The notes: generated from the sequence alone by a model not told the origin. Counted from the stretch's first letter, positions 1-9,839 are shown. The stretch is 64,000 nucleotides of DNA from Bifidobacterium primatium (GCF_002802875.1 NZ_PEBI01000002.1:323353-387352), one strand, 5' to 3'. Made by a program: numbers and translations.

Positions 1-145
1 CAATGTCAAGGTGACGAACGTCAACACCCTCAACCGCGCTGGCAAGCGCACCCGCACCCGCACCGGCTTCGGCCAGCGCGTGAGCGAGAAGCGCGCCATC
101 GTTACCGTCGCCGAGGGCCAGACCATCGACATCTTCGGTAACTGA
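1..145 (+). CDS. rplW: 50S ribosomal protein L23, C-terminal end (partial)
   Basis: Only the last 47 codons are inside the window, read from base 2 to the TGA at 143-145. The peptide ([15 protein letters not shown] ... TIDIFGN) matches the C-terminal half of bacterial L23, a 23S rRNA-binding protein at the polypeptide exit tunnel and a docking site for trigger factor and SRP. Its position directly before rplB is the standard S10-operon order, which supports the assignment. The start lies outside the window. Confidence 0.93.
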   Translation, partial: NVKVTNVNTLNRAGKRTRTRTGFGQRVSEKRAIVTVAEGQTIDIFGN

Positions 146-175
146 AGGCTAGCCGAGAAAGTTAGGGACTAAATT

Positions 176-1006
176 ATGGCTATCCGTACATACAAGCCGA
201 CGACTGCCGGTCGTCGCAACGCTTCGGTTTCGGATTTCTCCGAGCTCACGCGTTCGACGCCTGAGAAGTCGCTGGTTCGCAAGCTCAGCAAGACTGGCGG
301 CCGTAACTCCTACGGTCGTATGACCAGCCGTCACCGCGGCGGCGGCCACAAGCGCCAGTACCGTCTCATCGACTTCAAGCGTTGGGACAAGGACGGCGTG
401 CCCGCCAAGGTCGCTCACATCGAGTACGACCCGAACCGTTCCGCCCGCATCGCCCTCCTGCACTACGCGGATGGCGAGAAGCGCTACATCATCGCCCCCG
501 AGGGCGTGAAGCAGGGCGACGTCATCGAGACCGGCGCCCAGGCCGATATCAAGCCGGGCAACAACCTGCCTCTTCGCAACATCCCGACCGGTACGGTGGT
601 TCACGCCATCGAGCTGCGTCCGCTGGGTGGCGCCAAGATCGCTCGTTCCGCCGGTGCCGCTGTTCAGCTCGTCGCCAAGGATGGCGCCTACGCCCAGCTG
701 CGTATGCCGTCCGGCGAAATCCGCAACGTGGATGCCCGCTGCCGCGCCACCGTTGGTGAGGTCGGCAACTCCGAGCACGCCAACATCCAGCTCGGCAAGG
801 CCGGTCGCGCCCGTTGGATCGGCAAGCGTCCGTGGACCCGTGGTGAGTCCATGAACCCGGTGGACCACCCGCACGGTGGTCGTACCCGCGGTGGTAAGCC
901 GCCGGTGTCGCCGTGGGGCAAGGGCGAAGTTCGTACTCGTCGTCCGAAGAAGGCTTCGAACAAGATGATCGTTCGTCGTCGTCCGGCCGGCAAGAACCGC
1001 AAGTAA
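176..1006 (+). CDS. rplB: 50S ribosomal protein L2
   Basis: 276 residues, the usual length of bacterial L2. The protein binds 23S rRNA, helps subunit association and lies close to the peptidyl transferase centre. The conserved C-terminal [19 protein letters not shown] block, holding the histidine needed for activity in other bacteria, is intact, as is the N-terminal PTTAGRRN start. It follows rplW by 30 bases and precedes rpsS by 15, so it is co-transcribed in the S10 operon. Confidence 0.98.
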   Translation: MAIRTYKPTTAGRRNASVSDFSELTRSTPEKSLVRKLSKTGGRNSYGRMTSRHRGGGHKRQYRLIDFKRWDKDGVPAKVAHIEYDPNRSARIALLHYADGEKRYIIAPEGVKQGDVIETGAQADIKPGNNLPLRNIPTGTVVHAIELRPLGGAKIARSAGAAVQLVAKDGAYAQLRMPSGEIRNVDARCRATVGEVGNSEHANIQLGKAGRARWIGKRPWTRGESMNPVDHPHGGRTRGGKPPVSPWGKGEVRTRRPKKASNKMIVRRRPAGKNRK

Positions 1007-1021
1007 GGAAGTGTCTGACAG

Positions 1022-1300
1022 ATGACTCGTAGCATCAAGAAGGGCCCATTCGTCGACGCCCACTTGCAGAAGAAGGTCGACGAGCAGAACGAGAAGGGCA
1101 CGAAGAACGTCATCAAGACGTGGTCGCGCCGTTCGATGATCACCCCTGATTTCATCGGACACACGTTCGCAGTTCACGATGGCCGCAAGCATGTCCCGGT
1201 GTTCGTCACCGAGGCCATGGTTGGCCACAAGCTCGGTGAGTTCGCCCCGACGCGCACCTTCAAGGGTCACGTCAAGGACGACAAGAAGGCACGCCGCTAA
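1022..1300 (+). CDS. rpsS: 30S ribosomal protein S19
   Basis: 92 residues beginning [12 protein letters not shown], the typical S19 N-terminus. S19 sits in the head of the small subunit with S13 and contacts 16S rRNA helices and the A-site finger. The [21 protein letters not shown] region is the family core. A gene for L22 follows 21 bases later in the canonical order. Nothing unusual is seen. Confidence 0.98.
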   Translation: MTRSIKKGPFVDAHLQKKVDEQNEKGTKNVIKTWSRRSMITPDFIGHTFAVHDGRKHVPVFVTEAMVGHKLGEFAPTRTFKGHVKDDKKARR

Positions 1301-1321
1301 AGGCGAGGAGAGTAAAGACAC

Positions 1322-1681
1322 ATGGAAGCTAAAGCAATCGCTCGTCACGTCCGCGTGACGCCGCGCAAGGCTCGCCGCGTCGTCGACCTCATCCGAGGCA
1401 AGCAGGCGACCGAAGCGGTGACCATCCTCAAGTTCGCTCCGCAGGAAGCGGCCGTTCCGGTCCGCAAGGTCCTCGAGAGCGCCATCGCCAACGCTCGTGT
1501 TAAGGCCGACAAGGCCAACGAGCCGTTCCGCGAGAACGAGCTGGTAGTCAAGGAGACGTACGTCGACGAAGGCGTTACGTTGAAGCGTTTCCGTGCACGC
1601 GCCCAGGGCCGTGCCGCTCGCATCAACAAGCGCACCAGCCACATCACGGTTATCGTCGCCGACAAGGAAGGAGCCCGATAA
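1322..1681 (+). CDS. rplV: 50S ribosomal protein L22
   Basis: 119 residues. The N-terminal helix ([20 protein letters not shown]) and the C-terminal beta-hairpin ([22 protein letters not shown]) are the L22 signatures. The hairpin lines the exit tunnel, where macrolides bind and stalling peptides are sensed. The gene ends one base before the rpsC start, so translation of the two is probably coupled. Confidence 0.98.
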   Translation: MEAKAIARHVRVTPRKARRVVDLIRGKQATEAVTILKFAPQEAAVPVRKVLESAIANARVKADKANEPFRENELVVKETYVDEGVTLKRFRARAQGRAARINKRTSHITVIVADKEGAR

Positions 1682-1682
1682 A

Positions 1683-2486
1683 ATGGGTCAGAAGATCAAC
1701 CCGTTTGGCTACCGTCTTGGCGTAACCGAAACCCACCGCAGCCGCTGGTTCTCCGACTCCAACAAGCCGGGCGAGCGTTACAGCGACTTCGTTCTCGAAG
1801 ACGACAAGATCCGCAAGGCCATGAACGCCGACCTCGAGCGTGCGGGCGTTTCCCGCATCGTCATCGAGCGTACCCGCGACCGCGTGCGTGTGGACATCCA
1901 CACCGCTCGTCCGGGCATCGTCATCGGCCGTCGTGGTGCTGAGGCCGACCGCGTTCGCGCCAAGCTCGAGAAGCTGACTGGCAAGCAGGTCCAGCTCAAC
2001 ATCTTCGAGGTCAAGAACGCCGCGATCGACGCCCAGCTCGTTGCCCAGGGCATCGCCGAGCAGCTCACCAACCGCGTCACCTTCCGTCGCGCCATGCGCA
2101 AGGCCCAGCAGGATGCCATGCGCGCCGGCGCCAAGGGTATCCGTATCAAGCTCTCCGGCCGCCTCGGTGGCGCCGAAATGAGCCGTTCGGAGTTCTACCG
2201 CGAAGGCCGCGTGCCGCTGCAGACGCTGCGCGCCCTCATCGATTACGGCTTCTTCGAAGCCCGTACCACCTACGGCCGCATCGGCGTGAAGGTGTGGATC
2301 TACAAGGGCGACATGACCGAGCGTGAGTTCGAGGAGCAGCAGGCCCAGCAGAACAACGGCCGTGGCCGTCGTGGCGATCGCCGCCCGCGCCGTGGTGCCC
2401 GTCGTGACGCTCAGAAGGCCGCTCCGGCTCAGGCTGAGGCCAAGCAGGAAGCAGCTGCTCCTGCCGCCACGGAAGCAAAGGAGTAA
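1683..2486 (+). CDS. rpsC: 30S ribosomal protein S3
   Basis: 267 residues from the ATG at 1683 ([14 protein letters not shown]). The frame is open upstream inside rplV, but the family start and the GAAGGAG ribosome site at about 1668-1674 fix this ATG. The type II KH domain ([30 protein letters not shown]) and the S3 C-terminal domain are present. A further roughly 50-residue tail, first Arg/Gly-rich and then Ala/Glu-rich, is typical of actinobacterial S3. S3 forms part of the mRNA entry channel. Confidence 0.97.
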   Translation: MGQKINPFGYRLGVTETHRSRWFSDSNKPGERYSDFVLEDDKIRKAMNADLERAGVSRIVIERTRDRVRVDIHTARPGIVIGRRGAEADRVRAKLEKLTGKQVQLNIFEVKNAAIDAQLVAQGIAEQLTNRVTFRRAMRKAQQDAMRAGAKGIRIKLSGRLGGAEMSRSEFYREGRVPLQTLRALIDYGFFEARTTYGRIGVKVWIYKGDMTEREFEEQQAQQNNGRGRRGDRRPRRGARRDAQKAAPAQAEAKQEAAAPAATEAKE

Positions 2487-2491
2487 ACCAG

Positions 2492-2911
2492 ATGCTTATT
2501 CCGAAGAGGACTAAATATCGCAAGCAGCATCGTCCTGTCCGTAAGGGCATGTCCAAGGGCGGCAACGAAATCGCCTTCGGTGATTTCGGTATCCAGGCAC
2601 TGGCTCCGGCTTACGTGACCAACCGCCAGATCGAGGCAGCTCGTATCGCCATGACCCGCTACATCAAGCGTGGCGGTCGTGTGTGGATCACGATCTTCCC
2701 GGATCGCCCGCTCACCAAGCACCCCCTCGGCGCCCGAATGGGTTCCGGTAAGGGCACCCCGGAGTTCTGGATCGCCAACGTGCGTCCCGGCCGCGTGATG
2801 TTCGAGATCGGTGGCGTCTCCGAGGAAGTCGGTCGCGAGGCTCTGCGCCGTGCAATCGACAAGCTCCCCATGAAGTGCAGGATCATTGCTCGTGAAGGCG
2901 GTGACAACTGA
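2492..2911 (+). CDS. rplP: 50S ribosomal protein L16
   Basis: 139 residues starting [14 protein letters not shown], the diagnostic L16 N-terminus. L16 lies at the A-site side of the large subunit and orders 23S rRNA near the peptidyl transferase centre. The [21 protein letters not shown] block is conserved. Its stop codon overlaps the rpmC start by one base (TGATG), indicating coupled translation. Confidence 0.98.
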   Translation: MLIPKRTKYRKQHRPVRKGMSKGGNEIAFGDFGIQALAPAYVTNRQIEAARIAMTRYIKRGGRVWITIFPDRPLTKHPLGARMGSGKGTPEFWIANVRPGRVMFEIGGVSEEVGREALRRAIDKLPMKCRIIAREGGDN

Positions 2912-3162
2912 TGTCAGTCGGTACAGCTGATTACACCATCAAGAACCTCAACGAAAAGACCAACGCCGAGATCGAGGCCGCGCTCAAGCAGTCGAAGGAA
3001 GAGCTGTTCAACCTCCGCTTCCAGGCTGCCACCGGTCAGCTCGAAAACACTTCTCGCCTCAAGGCCGTGAAGCGCGACATCGCTCGCATGTACACGGTTC
3101 TGCGCGAACGTGAGCTTGGCATCAGCGAGGCTCCGGCAGAAGAAAAGACTGAGGAGAAGTAA
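2911..3162 (+). CDS. rpmC: 50S ribosomal protein L29
   Basis: 83 residues. The helical L29 core ([56 protein letters not shown]) is complete, followed by a short acidic tail. L29 sits beside L23 at the tunnel exit. It shares a base with the rplP stop and is followed by rpsQ after two bases. Confidence 0.97.
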   Translation: MSVGTADYTIKNLNEKTNAEIEAALKQSKEELFNLRFQAATGQLENTSRLKAVKRDIARMYTVLRERELGISEAPAEEKTEEK

Positions 3163-3164
3163 GC

Positions 3165-3425
3165 ATGGCTGAAGAGCGTAACTCCCGCAAGGTTCGCCGT
3201 GGCTACGTCGTGTCCGACAAGATGGACAAGACGATCACGGTCGAGATTGAGCAGCGTTCGACTCACCCGCTTTACGGCAAGGTCGTTCGCACCACCAGCA
3301 AGGTCAAGGCCCATGATGAACACAACGAGGCCCACGTTGGCGACCTCGTGAGTATTATGGAGACTCGACCCCTAAGCAAGACGAAGCGCTGGCGTCTGAC
3401 CGCCATCGTGGAGCGCGCTAAGTAA
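3165..3425 (+). CDS. rpsQ: 30S ribosomal protein S17
   Basis: 86 residues with the S17 OB-fold signature ([29 protein letters not shown]). S17 is a primary 16S rRNA-binding protein that organises the lower body of the small subunit. The gene ends the S10-operon block: a perfect 18-bp inverted repeat follows in the 93-base gap before rplN, where the S10 and spc operons separate in many bacteria. Confidence 0.98.
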   Translation: MAEERNSRKVRRGYVVSDKMDKTITVEIEQRSTHPLYGKVVRTTSKVKAHDEHNEAHVGDLVSIMETRPLSKTKRWRLTAIVERAK

Positions 3426-3445
3426 TACAAGTTCGGCAAGGCTCG

Positions 3446-3489
3446 CCATTCACCCGGCGGCCGGGGCAACTCGGCCGCCGGGTGAATGG
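3446..3489 (+). promoter_or_regulatory. Perfect 18-bp hairpin between rpsQ and rplN
   Basis: Bases 3446-3463 are exactly reverse-complementary to 3472-3489, with an 8-base loop. The stem is very GC-rich. No T-run follows, so it is not a classical intrinsic terminator. Its place at the S10/spc boundary suggests an attenuator, an RNase processing site or an mRNA-stability element. The structure is seen; the function is inferred. Confidence 0.6.
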
Positions 3490-3518
3490 GGAGGACCAGC
3501 TCGGCTTAAGGAGAATCA

Positions 3519-3887
3519 ATGATTCAGCAGGAATCGCGACTTCGTGTCGCCGACAACACGGGTGCCAAGGAACTCTTGACCATCCGCGTGCTCGGTGGTT
3601 CGAAGCGCCGTTATGCAGGCATTGGCGATGTCATCGTCGCCACTGTCAAGGACGCCATTCCCGGCGGATCGGTGAAGAAGAGCGACGTGGTCAAGGCCGT
3701 CGTCGTCCGCACCGTGAAGGAAACCCGTCGTGCCGATGGCTCCTACATCAAGTTCGATGAGAACGCCGCCGTCATTCTCGGCTCCGGCCGTGAACCCAAG
3801 GGCACCCGTATTTTCGGACCGGTCGCTCGTGAGCTGCGCGACAAGCGCTTCATGAAGATCGTGTCCCTCGCACCGGAGGTGATCTGA
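3519..3887 (+). CDS. rplN: 50S ribosomal protein L14
   Basis: 122 residues beginning [19 protein letters not shown], the invariant L14 start. L14 forms an intersubunit bridge and is the binding target of the RsfS silencing factor in other bacteria. [35 protein letters not shown] is the family C-terminus. An AAGGAG ribosome site lies about 8 bases upstream. It is the first spc-type gene and is followed without a gap by rplX. Confidence 0.98.
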   Translation: MIQQESRLRVADNTGAKELLTIRVLGGSKRRYAGIGDVIVATVKDAIPGGSVKKSDVVKAVVVRTVKETRRADGSYIKFDENAAVILGSGREPKGTRIFGPVARELRDKRFMKIVSLAPEVI

Positions 3888-4223
3888 GTGGTAGCAAAGA
3901 TCAAGACCGGCGATGAGGTCAAGGTCATCCGCGGTCGCGACCGCGGCAAGGAAGGCAAGGTCGTCAAGATCCTGCCGAACGATCGCCTGATCGTCGAAGG
4001 TGTGCAGATCGTCAAGAAGCACGTCCGCGCCACCCAGCAGGGCCAGCAGGCCGGCATCGTGTCCGTCGAGGCTCCGATCCATCGCTCCAACGTGATGGTC
4101 ATCGACCCCGAGACGAAGCAGCCCACCCGCGTTGGCGTCGTCGTCAAGGAAGAAGCCCGTGACGGCAAGGTCAAGAAGGTGCGCGTGCGCGTCGCCAAGA
4201 AGTCCGGAAAGGAGCTGGCATGA
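3888..4223 (+). CDS. rplX: 50S ribosomal protein L24
   Basis: 111 residues with a GTG start placed immediately after the rplN stop. The N-terminal KOW motif ([26 protein letters not shown]) is typical of L24, an assembly-initiating 23S rRNA-binding protein. The last four bases overlap the rplE start (ATGA), so translation should be coupled to both neighbours. Confidence 0.97.
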   Translation: MVAKIKTGDEVKVIRGRDRGKEGKVVKILPNDRLIVEGVQIVKKHVRATQQGQQAGIVSVEAPIHRSNVMVIDPETKQPTRVGVVVKEEARDGKVKKVRVRVAKKSGKELA

Positions 4224-4792
4224 CCGATACCACTATCGAAGCGCCGGCAACCCCGCGCCTGAAGCAGCAGTACAACGACGTCATCGTCCCCGAGCTCGAG
4301 AAGGAGTTCAAGTACTCCAACCCGATGCAGGTGGCTCGCGTCGAGAAGGTCGTCGTCTCCATGGGCGTCGGCGCTGCGGCTCGTGACTCCAAGCTCATCG
4401 AAGGTGCCGTCTCCGACCTGACCAAGATCACCGGTCAGAAGCCGAAGATCACCAAGGCCAAGAAGTCCGTCGCCCAGTTCCACCTGCGCGAAGGCCAGGC
4501 CATCGGTGCCTACGTCACCCTCCGCGGCGACCGCATGTGGGAGTTCCTGGACCGTCTGCTCACCCTGGCCCTGCCGCGAATCCGCGATTTCCGCGGCATC
4601 AACGGCAACCAGTTCGACGGCAACGGCAACTACAACTTTGGTCTGACGGAACAGACGATGTTCATCGAGATCGATCCGGATGCGGTCGACCACCAGCGTG
4701 GTATGGACATCACCGTTGTGACTTCAACCAAGGACGACAAGGAAGCTCAGGTCCTCCTGAAGCACCTTGGCTTCCCGTTCAAGGAGAACTGA
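4220..4792 (+). CDS. rplE: 50S ribosomal protein L5
   Basis: 190 residues. L5 binds 5S rRNA in the central protuberance and contacts P-site tRNA. The [26 protein letters not shown] and [29 protein letters not shown] segments are characteristic. A short Thr/Ala-rich N-terminal extension precedes the core. Start overlaps rplX by four bases; rpsZ follows after one base. Confidence 0.98.
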   Translation: MTDTTIEAPATPRLKQQYNDVIVPELEKEFKYSNPMQVARVEKVVVSMGVGAAARDSKLIEGAVSDLTKITGQKPKITKAKKSVAQFHLREGQAIGAYVTLRGDRMWEFLDRLLTLALPRIRDFRGINGNQFDGNGNYNFGLTEQTMFIEIDPDAVDHQRGMDITVVTSTKDDKEAQVLLKHLGFPFKEN

Positions 4793-4793
4793 T

Positions 4794-4979
4794 ATGGCAA
4801 AAACCGCTCTGAAGAACAAGGCGGCCGGCAAGCCGAAGTTCAAGGTGCGCGCCTACACGCGCTGCCAGGTCTGCGGTCGTCCCCATTCCGTGTACCGCAA
4901 GTTCGGCCTGTGCCGCGTCTGCCTTCGTGAGAAGGCCCACCGCGGTGAGCTGCCCGGCGTTACGAAGTCCAGTTGGTAA
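4794..4979 (+). CDS. rpsZ: 30S ribosomal protein S14, zinc-binding type
   Basis: 61 residues from the ATG at 4794 ([15 protein letters not shown]). The frame is open a little upstream inside rplE, but the family start and the length fix this codon. Cys24, Cys27, Cys40 and Cys43 form two CxxC pairs, so this is the zinc-binding (C+) S14 rather than the zinc-free paralogue that many bacteria induce under zinc limitation. S14 completes the 30S head. Confidence 0.97.
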   Translation: MAKTALKNKAAGKPKFKVRAYTRCQVCGRPHSVYRKFGLCRVCLREKAHRGELPGVTKSSW

Positions 4980-4996
4980 ATATCGACGCTGAAGGT

Positions 4997-5031
4997 CCGC
5001 TGCTTGCATGAGCATTCATGCCAAGCGGCGG
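4997..5031 (+). promoter_or_regulatory. Imperfect hairpin between rpsZ and rpsH
   Basis: CCGCTGCTTGCATG (4997-5010) pairs with CATGCCAAGCGGCGG (5017-5031) with one bulged base and one G-T pair. It lies in the 82-base gap between rpsZ and rpsH. No T-run follows. In other bacteria the S8 protein represses the spc operon by binding an mRNA hairpin, but this element was not matched to that site. Confidence 0.35.
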
Positions 5032-5061
5032 AAACCACGGCGAGGAAGGGCATAAGCCCAC

Positions 5062-5460
5062 ATGACAATGACAGATCCCATCGCAGACATGCTTACGCGT
5101 CTGCGTAACGCGAGCACGGCGAAGCACGAGACCGTCGACATGCCGTACTCCAAGTTCAAGGCGGCCATCGCCGCCATCCTGAAGCGTGAAGGCTACATCA
5201 AGGACTTCACCGCCAAGGAAGCCAAGGTCGGCCAGACTCTTGAGGTCACCCTCAAGTACGGCCCGAACGGCGAGCGTTCCATCGAAGGCATCAAGCGCGT
5301 TTCCAAGCCGGGCCTTCGTCGTTACGCCAAGTCCGACTCCCTGCCCATGCCGCTGGGTGGCCTTGGTATCGCTATCATCTCGACTAGCTCGGGACTGATG
5401 ACCCAGAAGGAATGCCTCAAGGAAGGCATTGGCGGCGAGATCGTCGCCTACGTGTGGTGA
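5062..5460 (+). CDS. rpsH: 30S ribosomal protein S8
   Basis: 132 residues. [15 protein letters not shown] is the S8 N-terminus; an in-frame ATG two codons upstream gives MTM, and either may be used. The C-terminal [34 protein letters not shown] is the classic S8 signature. S8 binds helix 21 of 16S rRNA and in some bacteria represses its own operon. rplF follows 20 bases later behind a GAAAGGAG site. Confidence 0.98.
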   Translation: MTMTDPIADMLTRLRNASTAKHETVDMPYSKFKAAIAAILKREGYIKDFTAKEAKVGQTLEVTLKYGPNGERSIEGIKRVSKPGLRRYAKSDSLPMPLGGLGIAIISTSSGLMTQKECLKEGIGGEIVAYVW

Positions 5461-5480
5461 GAAAGGAGAGCTGATTACTT

Positions 5481-6020
5481 ATGGCATCGCATATCGGTAA
5501 GCTCCCCGTCGCCATCCCGGCTGGGGTCGAGGTCAAGCTCGATGGTCAGGCGTTCACCGCCAAGGGACCGAAGGGCTCTGACTCCTACACTATCCCCGAA
5601 GGCATCACCGCCGTCGTCGAGAACAACGAGATTGTTCTCACCCCGGCCGATGATCTTCGTCCTACCCGCGCCAAGCATGGCCTGAGCCGCTCCATCATCG
5701 CCTCGATGGTCAAGGGCGTGCACGAAGGCTACGCCAAGCGCCTGCTCATCGTCGGTACCGGTTACCGCGTGGTCGCCAAGGGCAAGGGCCTGGAGTTCTT
5801 CCTCGGCTACTCCCACACGATCACCGTCAACCCGCCGGAAGGCATCGAGTTCGAGGTCGTCAACGCCAACGAGCTCGTCGTCAAGGGCATCGACAAGCAG
5901 GTCGTCGGCCAGGTTGCAGCTAACATTCGCAAGCTGCGCGCTCCGGAACCCTACAAGGGCAAGGGCGTGAAGTACGCGGATGAGCACATTCTGCGCAAGG
6001 CTGGAAAGGCTGGTAAGTGA
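5481..6020 (+). CDS. rplF: 50S ribosomal protein L6
   Basis: 179 residues, the usual length. It begins [18 protein letters not shown] and ends with [24 protein letters not shown], the L6 signature. L6 lies near the factor-binding region of the large subunit. The rplR start follows one base after the stop. Confidence 0.98.
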   Translation: MASHIGKLPVAIPAGVEVKLDGQAFTAKGPKGSDSYTIPEGITAVVENNEIVLTPADDLRPTRAKHGLSRSIIASMVKGVHEGYAKRLLIVGTGYRVVAKGKGLEFFLGYSHTITVNPPEGIEFEVVNANELVVKGIDKQVVGQVAANIRKLRAPEPYKGKGVKYADEHILRKAGKAGK

Positions 6021-6021
6021 T

Positions 6022-6393
6022 ATGACCGTTAAGATTTTCGGTAAGGGCAAGAAGGTTGCCCGCCTGCGCCGTCACGCTCGTCTTCGCAAGAAGATCATCG
6101 GCACCGCCGAGCGTCCGCGCCTGGTCGTTACCCGTACCAACCGCAACATGATCGCTCAGGTCGTGGATGACACCAAGGGCATCACCCTGGTGAGCGCCTC
6201 CACGCTGAACGACGACTTCACCGGTTTCGAAGGCACCAAGACCGATGCCGCCAAGAAGGTCGGCGAGCTCATCGCCGAGAAGGCCAAGGCCGCCGGCATC
6301 TCCGCCGTCGTCTTCGACCGCGGTGGCAACAAGTACCATGGTCGCGTCGCAGCCGTTGCTGAAGGCGCCCGCGAGGGAGGTCTGGCACTGTGA
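6022..6393 (+). CDS. rplR: 50S ribosomal protein L18
   Basis: 123 residues from the ATG at 6022; the frame is open into rplF but family length favours this start. L18 binds 5S rRNA with L5. The basic N-terminus ([36 protein letters not shown]) and the terminal [26 protein letters not shown] are diagnostic. The stop overlaps the GTG start of rpsE by four bases. Confidence 0.97.
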   Translation: MTVKIFGKGKKVARLRRHARLRKKIIGTAERPRLVVTRTNRNMIAQVVDDTKGITLVSASTLNDDFTGFEGTKTDAAKKVGELIAEKAKAAGISAVVFDRGGNKYHGRVAAVAEGAREGGLAL

Positions 6394-7121
6394 GCGACAA
6401 CGAAGTGAAGGAAACCCAAGTGGCTGAAGATTCGCAGAAGACCGAAGCCGAAGCCGTTGCCAAGAACGAGGATCGCAAGGGCCGCCGCGGCGGTCGTGGC
6501 GAGGGTCGTCGTGGTGAGCGTCGCAACCGCCGTGAGGAGAACCGCGGCGACGAGCTGCTCGATCGCGTCGTCACCATCAACCGTGTGGCCAAGACCCACA
6601 AGGGCGGCCGTACGTTCAGCTTCGCCGCTCTCGTGGTCGTAGGCGATGGCAAGGGCACCGTCGGCGTCGGTTACGGCAAGTCCCGTGAGGTCCCGGCGGC
6701 TATCGCCAAGGGCCAGCTCGACGCCAAGAAGCACATGTTCACCGTTCCGCGCGTTCGTGGCACCATCACCCACCCGGTGCTTGGTCACGACTCCGCCGGC
6801 ACCGTGCTGCTTCGCCCGGCCGCCCCGGGTACCGGTGTTATCGCCGGTGGCGCCGTCCGCGCCGTGCTCGAGTGCGCCGGCATCACCGACATCCTGTCCA
6901 AGTCCATGGGTTCGTCGAACGCGATCAACACCGTGAACGCCACCGTGGACGCCCTCAAGCAGCTTGAGGAGCCCGAAGAGGTCGCCGCCCGTCGTGGCCT
7001 GAGCCTCGAAGAGGTCGCTCCTGAAGCCCTCCTCCGTGAGCGCGCCGCCGGCATCGCCGAGGCCCGCAAGGCTCGCGAGGAAGCCGCTGCCAAGGCAGCC
7101 GAAGAGAAGGACGGTGAGTGA
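6390..7121 (+). CDS. rpsE: 30S ribosomal protein S5, extended
   Basis: 243 residues with a GTG start overlapping rplR. The S5 double-stranded RNA-binding domain and C-terminal domain span roughly residues 50-215 ([32 protein letters not shown] ... [18 protein letters not shown]). The first ~50 residues are an Arg/Gly/Glu-rich extension and the last ~30 an Ala/Glu helix, which explains the length over the usual ~167. S5 takes part in decoding fidelity and mRNA unwinding at the entry site. Confidence 0.97.
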   Translation: MSDNEVKETQVAEDSQKTEAEAVAKNEDRKGRRGGRGEGRRGERRNRREENRGDELLDRVVTINRVAKTHKGGRTFSFAALVVVGDGKGTVGVGYGKSREVPAAIAKGQLDAKKHMFTVPRVRGTITHPVLGHDSAGTVLLRPAAPGTGVIAGGAVRAVLECAGITDILSKSMGSSNAINTVNATVDALKQLEEPEEVAARRGLSLEEVAPEALLRERAAGIAEARKAREEAAAKAAEEKDGE

Positions 7122-7123
7122 GA

Positions 7124-7306
7124 ATGGCAAATCTCAAGATCACTCTGATCCGTGGTTTCGCCGGTAAGACCGCCGTGCAGAAGGCCAACGCCCAGTCGCT
7201 CGGCCTGCGCAAGATCGGTCAGACCGTCATCCGCGAGGACACCCCTGTCTACCGTGGCATGATCGACAAGATCCGCCACATGGTCACCGTAGAGGAGGCA
7301 GACTGA
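7124..7306 (+). CDS. rpmD: 50S ribosomal protein L30
   Basis: 60 residues starting [15 protein letters not shown] at 7124, the normal length. The frame is open two codons upstream to a GTG inside the rpsE stop, but the ATG fits the family. L30 is a small late-assembly protein of the large subunit. It lies between rpsE and rplO, as in other spc operons. Confidence 0.97.
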   Translation: MANLKITLIRGFAGKTAVQKANAQSLGLRKIGQTVIREDTPVYRGMIDKIRHMVTVEEAD

Positions 7307-7308
7307 TT

Positions 7309-7773
7309 ATGGCCGAAAACAACGAGGAAGCCACAATCCTGCGCATGCACGATCTGCGTCCGGCCCCCGGTGCCAACAAGGCCAAGACCCGCGTCGGTCG
7401 TGGTGAAGGCTCCAAGGGTAAGACCTCCGGTCGTGGCACCAAGGGCACGAAGGCACGCTACCAGGTGCGTCCTGGCTTCGAAGGTGGACAGCTGCCGCTG
7501 TACATGCGCCTGCCGAAGCTGCGTGGCTTCAAGAGCCCGTTCAAGAAGCAGTACCAGGTCGTCAACGTCTCCGCTCTCGCCGAGCTGTTCCCGCAGGGTG
7601 GCGAAGTGACCGTTGAGCAGCTGGTCGCCAAGGGAGCCGTTCGTGGCGGCTTCCCGGTCAAGGTTCTCGGCGATGGCGAGATCTCCGTGGCCCTCACCCT
7701 CAAGGGTGTCAAGGCTTCGGCTTCCGCCAAGACCAAGATCGAGGCCGCTGGAGGCTCCATCTCCGAAGAGTAA
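7309..7773 (+). CDS. rplO: 50S ribosomal protein L15
   Basis: 154 residues. The glycine-rich N-terminal part ([35 protein letters not shown]) threads into 23S rRNA; the globular C-terminal domain follows. It is the last gene before a hairpin-bearing gap of 132 bases, after which secY starts. Confidence 0.98.
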   Translation: MAENNEEATILRMHDLRPAPGANKAKTRVGRGEGSKGKTSGRGTKGTKARYQVRPGFEGGQLPLYMRLPKLRGFKSPFKKQYQVVNVSALAELFPQGGEVTVEQLVAKGAVRGGFPVKVLGDGEISVALTLKGVKASASAKTKIEAAGGSISEE

Positions 7774-7806
7774 TCCTCTGAGGGAAACGCTTCCGTAAAA
7801 AGATGC

Positions 7807-7836
7807 ATGACCCTCCCCGTAACAGGGGAGGGTCAT
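7807..7836 (+). terminator. Hairpin between rplO and secY
   Basis: ATGACCCTCCCC (7807-7818) is perfectly reverse-complementary to 7825-7836, with loop GTAACA. A weak T-containing stretch follows but no T-run, so read-through is likely. It may lower secY expression relative to ribosomal proteins, or end one transcript ahead of a secY promoter in 7840-7890. Confidence 0.5.
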
Positions 7837-7905
7837 TGCGTATGTGTACACTGTTTGCCTGTATGTGTATGCCCAGAGACGCCGGCATACCAAGGGAGGA
7901 AACAC

Positions 7906-9240
7906 GTGAGAACGCTCATTCAAGCTCTCCGTACCAAGGAGTTGAGGAACAAGATCCTCTTCGTCTTCGGTATCATCATCGTCTACCGCATCGGTTCGTT
8001 CATCCCGGTGCCCGGCGTGGACTACAAAACGGTGCAGGACTGCATCGCCGGATCCAGCAACGAGGACTTCATCGGTCTGGTCAACCTCTTCTCCGGCGGC
8101 GCCCTGCTGCAGCTGTCGATCTTCGCACTGGGCATCATGCCGTACATCACGGCGTCCATCGTCGTGCAGCTGCTTCGCGTGGTGATTCCCCGCTTCGAGG
8201 CGTTGCACAAGGAAGGCCAGTCGGGCGAGGCCAAGCTGACGCAGTACACGCGTTACATGACCATCGGCCTGGCCGTGCTGCAGTCGACCACCATCCTGGT
8301 GACCGCCCGTACCGGCGCCCTGTTCAACTACGCCTGCTCCGGCCAGGTCATCCCGGACGGCAGCCCGTGGAACCTCATCGTCATGATCCTCATCATGACC
8401 GGCGGCACCGGCCTGATCATGTGGATGGCCGAGCTCATCACCGACAAGGCCATCGGCAACGGCATGAGCGTGCTGATCTTCATGTCCATCTGCTCGGGCT
8501 TCCTGCCCAAGCTGTGGGACATCGGCTGGGGCTCCAACGGCTCGAACGGCGACTGGACCAAGTTCGGCATCGTCGTGGGCGTGCTCGTGGTCATCCTCGT
8601 GTTCGTCGTGTTCGTCGAGCTCGCGCAGCGCCGCATACCGGTGCAGTACACCCGCCGCATGATCGGCCGCAAGATGTACGGCGGCACCAGCACGTACCTG
8701 CCGCTGAAGATCAACATGTCGGGCGTGATCCCGCCGATTTTCGCCTCGTCCATCCTCGCCGTGCCGACCCTGATCGCGCAGTTCGGCAAGTCGGACCAGT
8801 CGTGGGTCAAGTGGATCAACACGAACCTCGCCGACACGACCACCGTGTGGTACATCGGCCTGTACGCCGTCATGATCGTGTTCTTCTGCTTCTTCTACAC
8901 GTCGATCACGTTCAACACAGACGAGACCGCCGACAACATGAAGCAGTACGGCGGCTTCATCCCCGGCATCCGCGCGGGACGCGCCACCAGCCAGTACCTC
9001 ACGTACGTGATGAACCGCCTCAACACCGTGGGCGCGGTCTACCTGCTGTTCGTGGCCCTCATCCCGACCGTGCTGATCATGGCGCTGAGCCTCAGCCAGC
9101 AGCTGCCGTTCGGCGGCACCACCATCCTGATCATCGCGGGCGTCGGCCTCGACACCCTTCGCCAGGCCAAGGCCCGCACCGAGCAGTTCCAGTACGAAGG
9201 CTTCCTGCTCGAAGACGAAACCAACACAGAAAGTAAGTGA
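7906..9240 (+). CDS. secY: Protein translocase subunit SecY
   Basis: 444 residues from the GTG at 7906, chosen because GGGAGGA lies 7 bases upstream and the N-terminus (MRTLIQALRTKELRNKILFVF) fits the family. The frame is open a further 33 codons upstream through the hairpin, which is probably untranslated. About ten membrane helices form the Sec translocon channel. The SIVVQLL and YTRRMIGRKMYGGTSTYLPLKINMSGVIPPIFA segments are SecY signatures. adk starts one base after the stop. Confidence 0.97.
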   Translation: MRTLIQALRTKELRNKILFVFGIIIVYRIGSFIPVPGVDYKTVQDCIAGSSNEDFIGLVNLFSGGALLQLSIFALGIMPYITASIVVQLLRVVIPRFEALHKEGQSGEAKLTQYTRYMTIGLAVLQSTTILVTARTGALFNYACSGQVIPDGSPWNLIVMILIMTGGTGLIMWMAELITDKAIGNGMSVLIFMSICSGFLPKLWDIGWGSNGSNGDWTKFGIVVGVLVVILVFVVFVELAQRRIPVQYTRRMIGRKMYGGTSTYLPLKINMSGVIPPIFASSILAVPTLIAQFGKSDQSWVKWINTNLADTTTVWYIGLYAVMIVFFCFFYTSITFNTDETADNMKQYGGFIPGIRAGRATSQYLTYVMNRLNTVGAVYLLFVALIPTVLIMALSLSQQLPFGGTTILIIAGVGLDTLRQAKARTEQFQYEGFLLEDETNTESK

Positions 9241-9241
9241 T

Positions 9242-9808
9242 ATGCGACTGCTAATCATGGGCCCCCAGGGCGTCGGCAAGGGCACTCAGGCTGCCAAGCT
9301 CGCCGAGCACTACGGCATCCCCACCATCTCCACCGGCGATATCTTCCGCTTCAACATCAAGAACAAGACCGAGCTCGGTCTCGAGGCGCTGAAGTTCATC
9401 GACAAGGGCGAGCTCGTCCCCGACGAACTGACCAACCGCATCGTCGAGGACCGTCTTGGCCAGGACGACGCCAAGAACGGCTGGATTCTCGACGGCTACC
9501 CGCGCAACGCCTCCCAGGTGGAGGCCCTCGATGGCATCCTCGCCAAGCTGGGCACTCCGCTGTCCGCCGTGGTCGCCCTTGACGCCGACCATGACGTGCT
9601 CATGGAGCGCATGAAGAAGCGTGCCGAGATCGAAGGCCGCTCCGACGATACGCCGGAGGCCATCGCCAAGCGCCTCGACGTGTACGCCAAGGAGACCGCT
9701 CCGCTGCTCGACACCTACGAGCAGCGCGGCCTGCTGGTCAAGATCGACGGCGTCGGCGACATCGACGCCATCCAGGCCAACATCGTCAGCGCGCTCGACG
9801 CCCGCTGA
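9242..9808 (+). CDS. adk: Adenylate kinase
   Basis: 188 residues. It carries out ATP + AMP to 2 ADP in the cytoplasm. The P-loop GPQGVGKGTQ (residues 7-16) and the AMP-binding STGDIFR and DGYPRN motifs are intact. The LID is short and lacks the four zinc-binding cysteines, so this is the short form used by actinobacteria. It follows secY and is closed by a terminator; no map gene stands between adk and infA. Confidence 0.97.
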   Translation: MRLLIMGPQGVGKGTQAAKLAEHYGIPTISTGDIFRFNIKNKTELGLEALKFIDKGELVPDELTNRIVEDRLGQDDAKNGWILDGYPRNASQVEALDGILAKLGTPLSAVVALDADHDVLMERMKKRAEIEGRSDDTPEAIAKRLDVYAKETAPLLDTYEQRGLLVKIDGVGDIDAIQANIVSALDAR

Positions 9809-9839
9809 TCCGGCCCGTCGATTACGACACGCCAATAGT

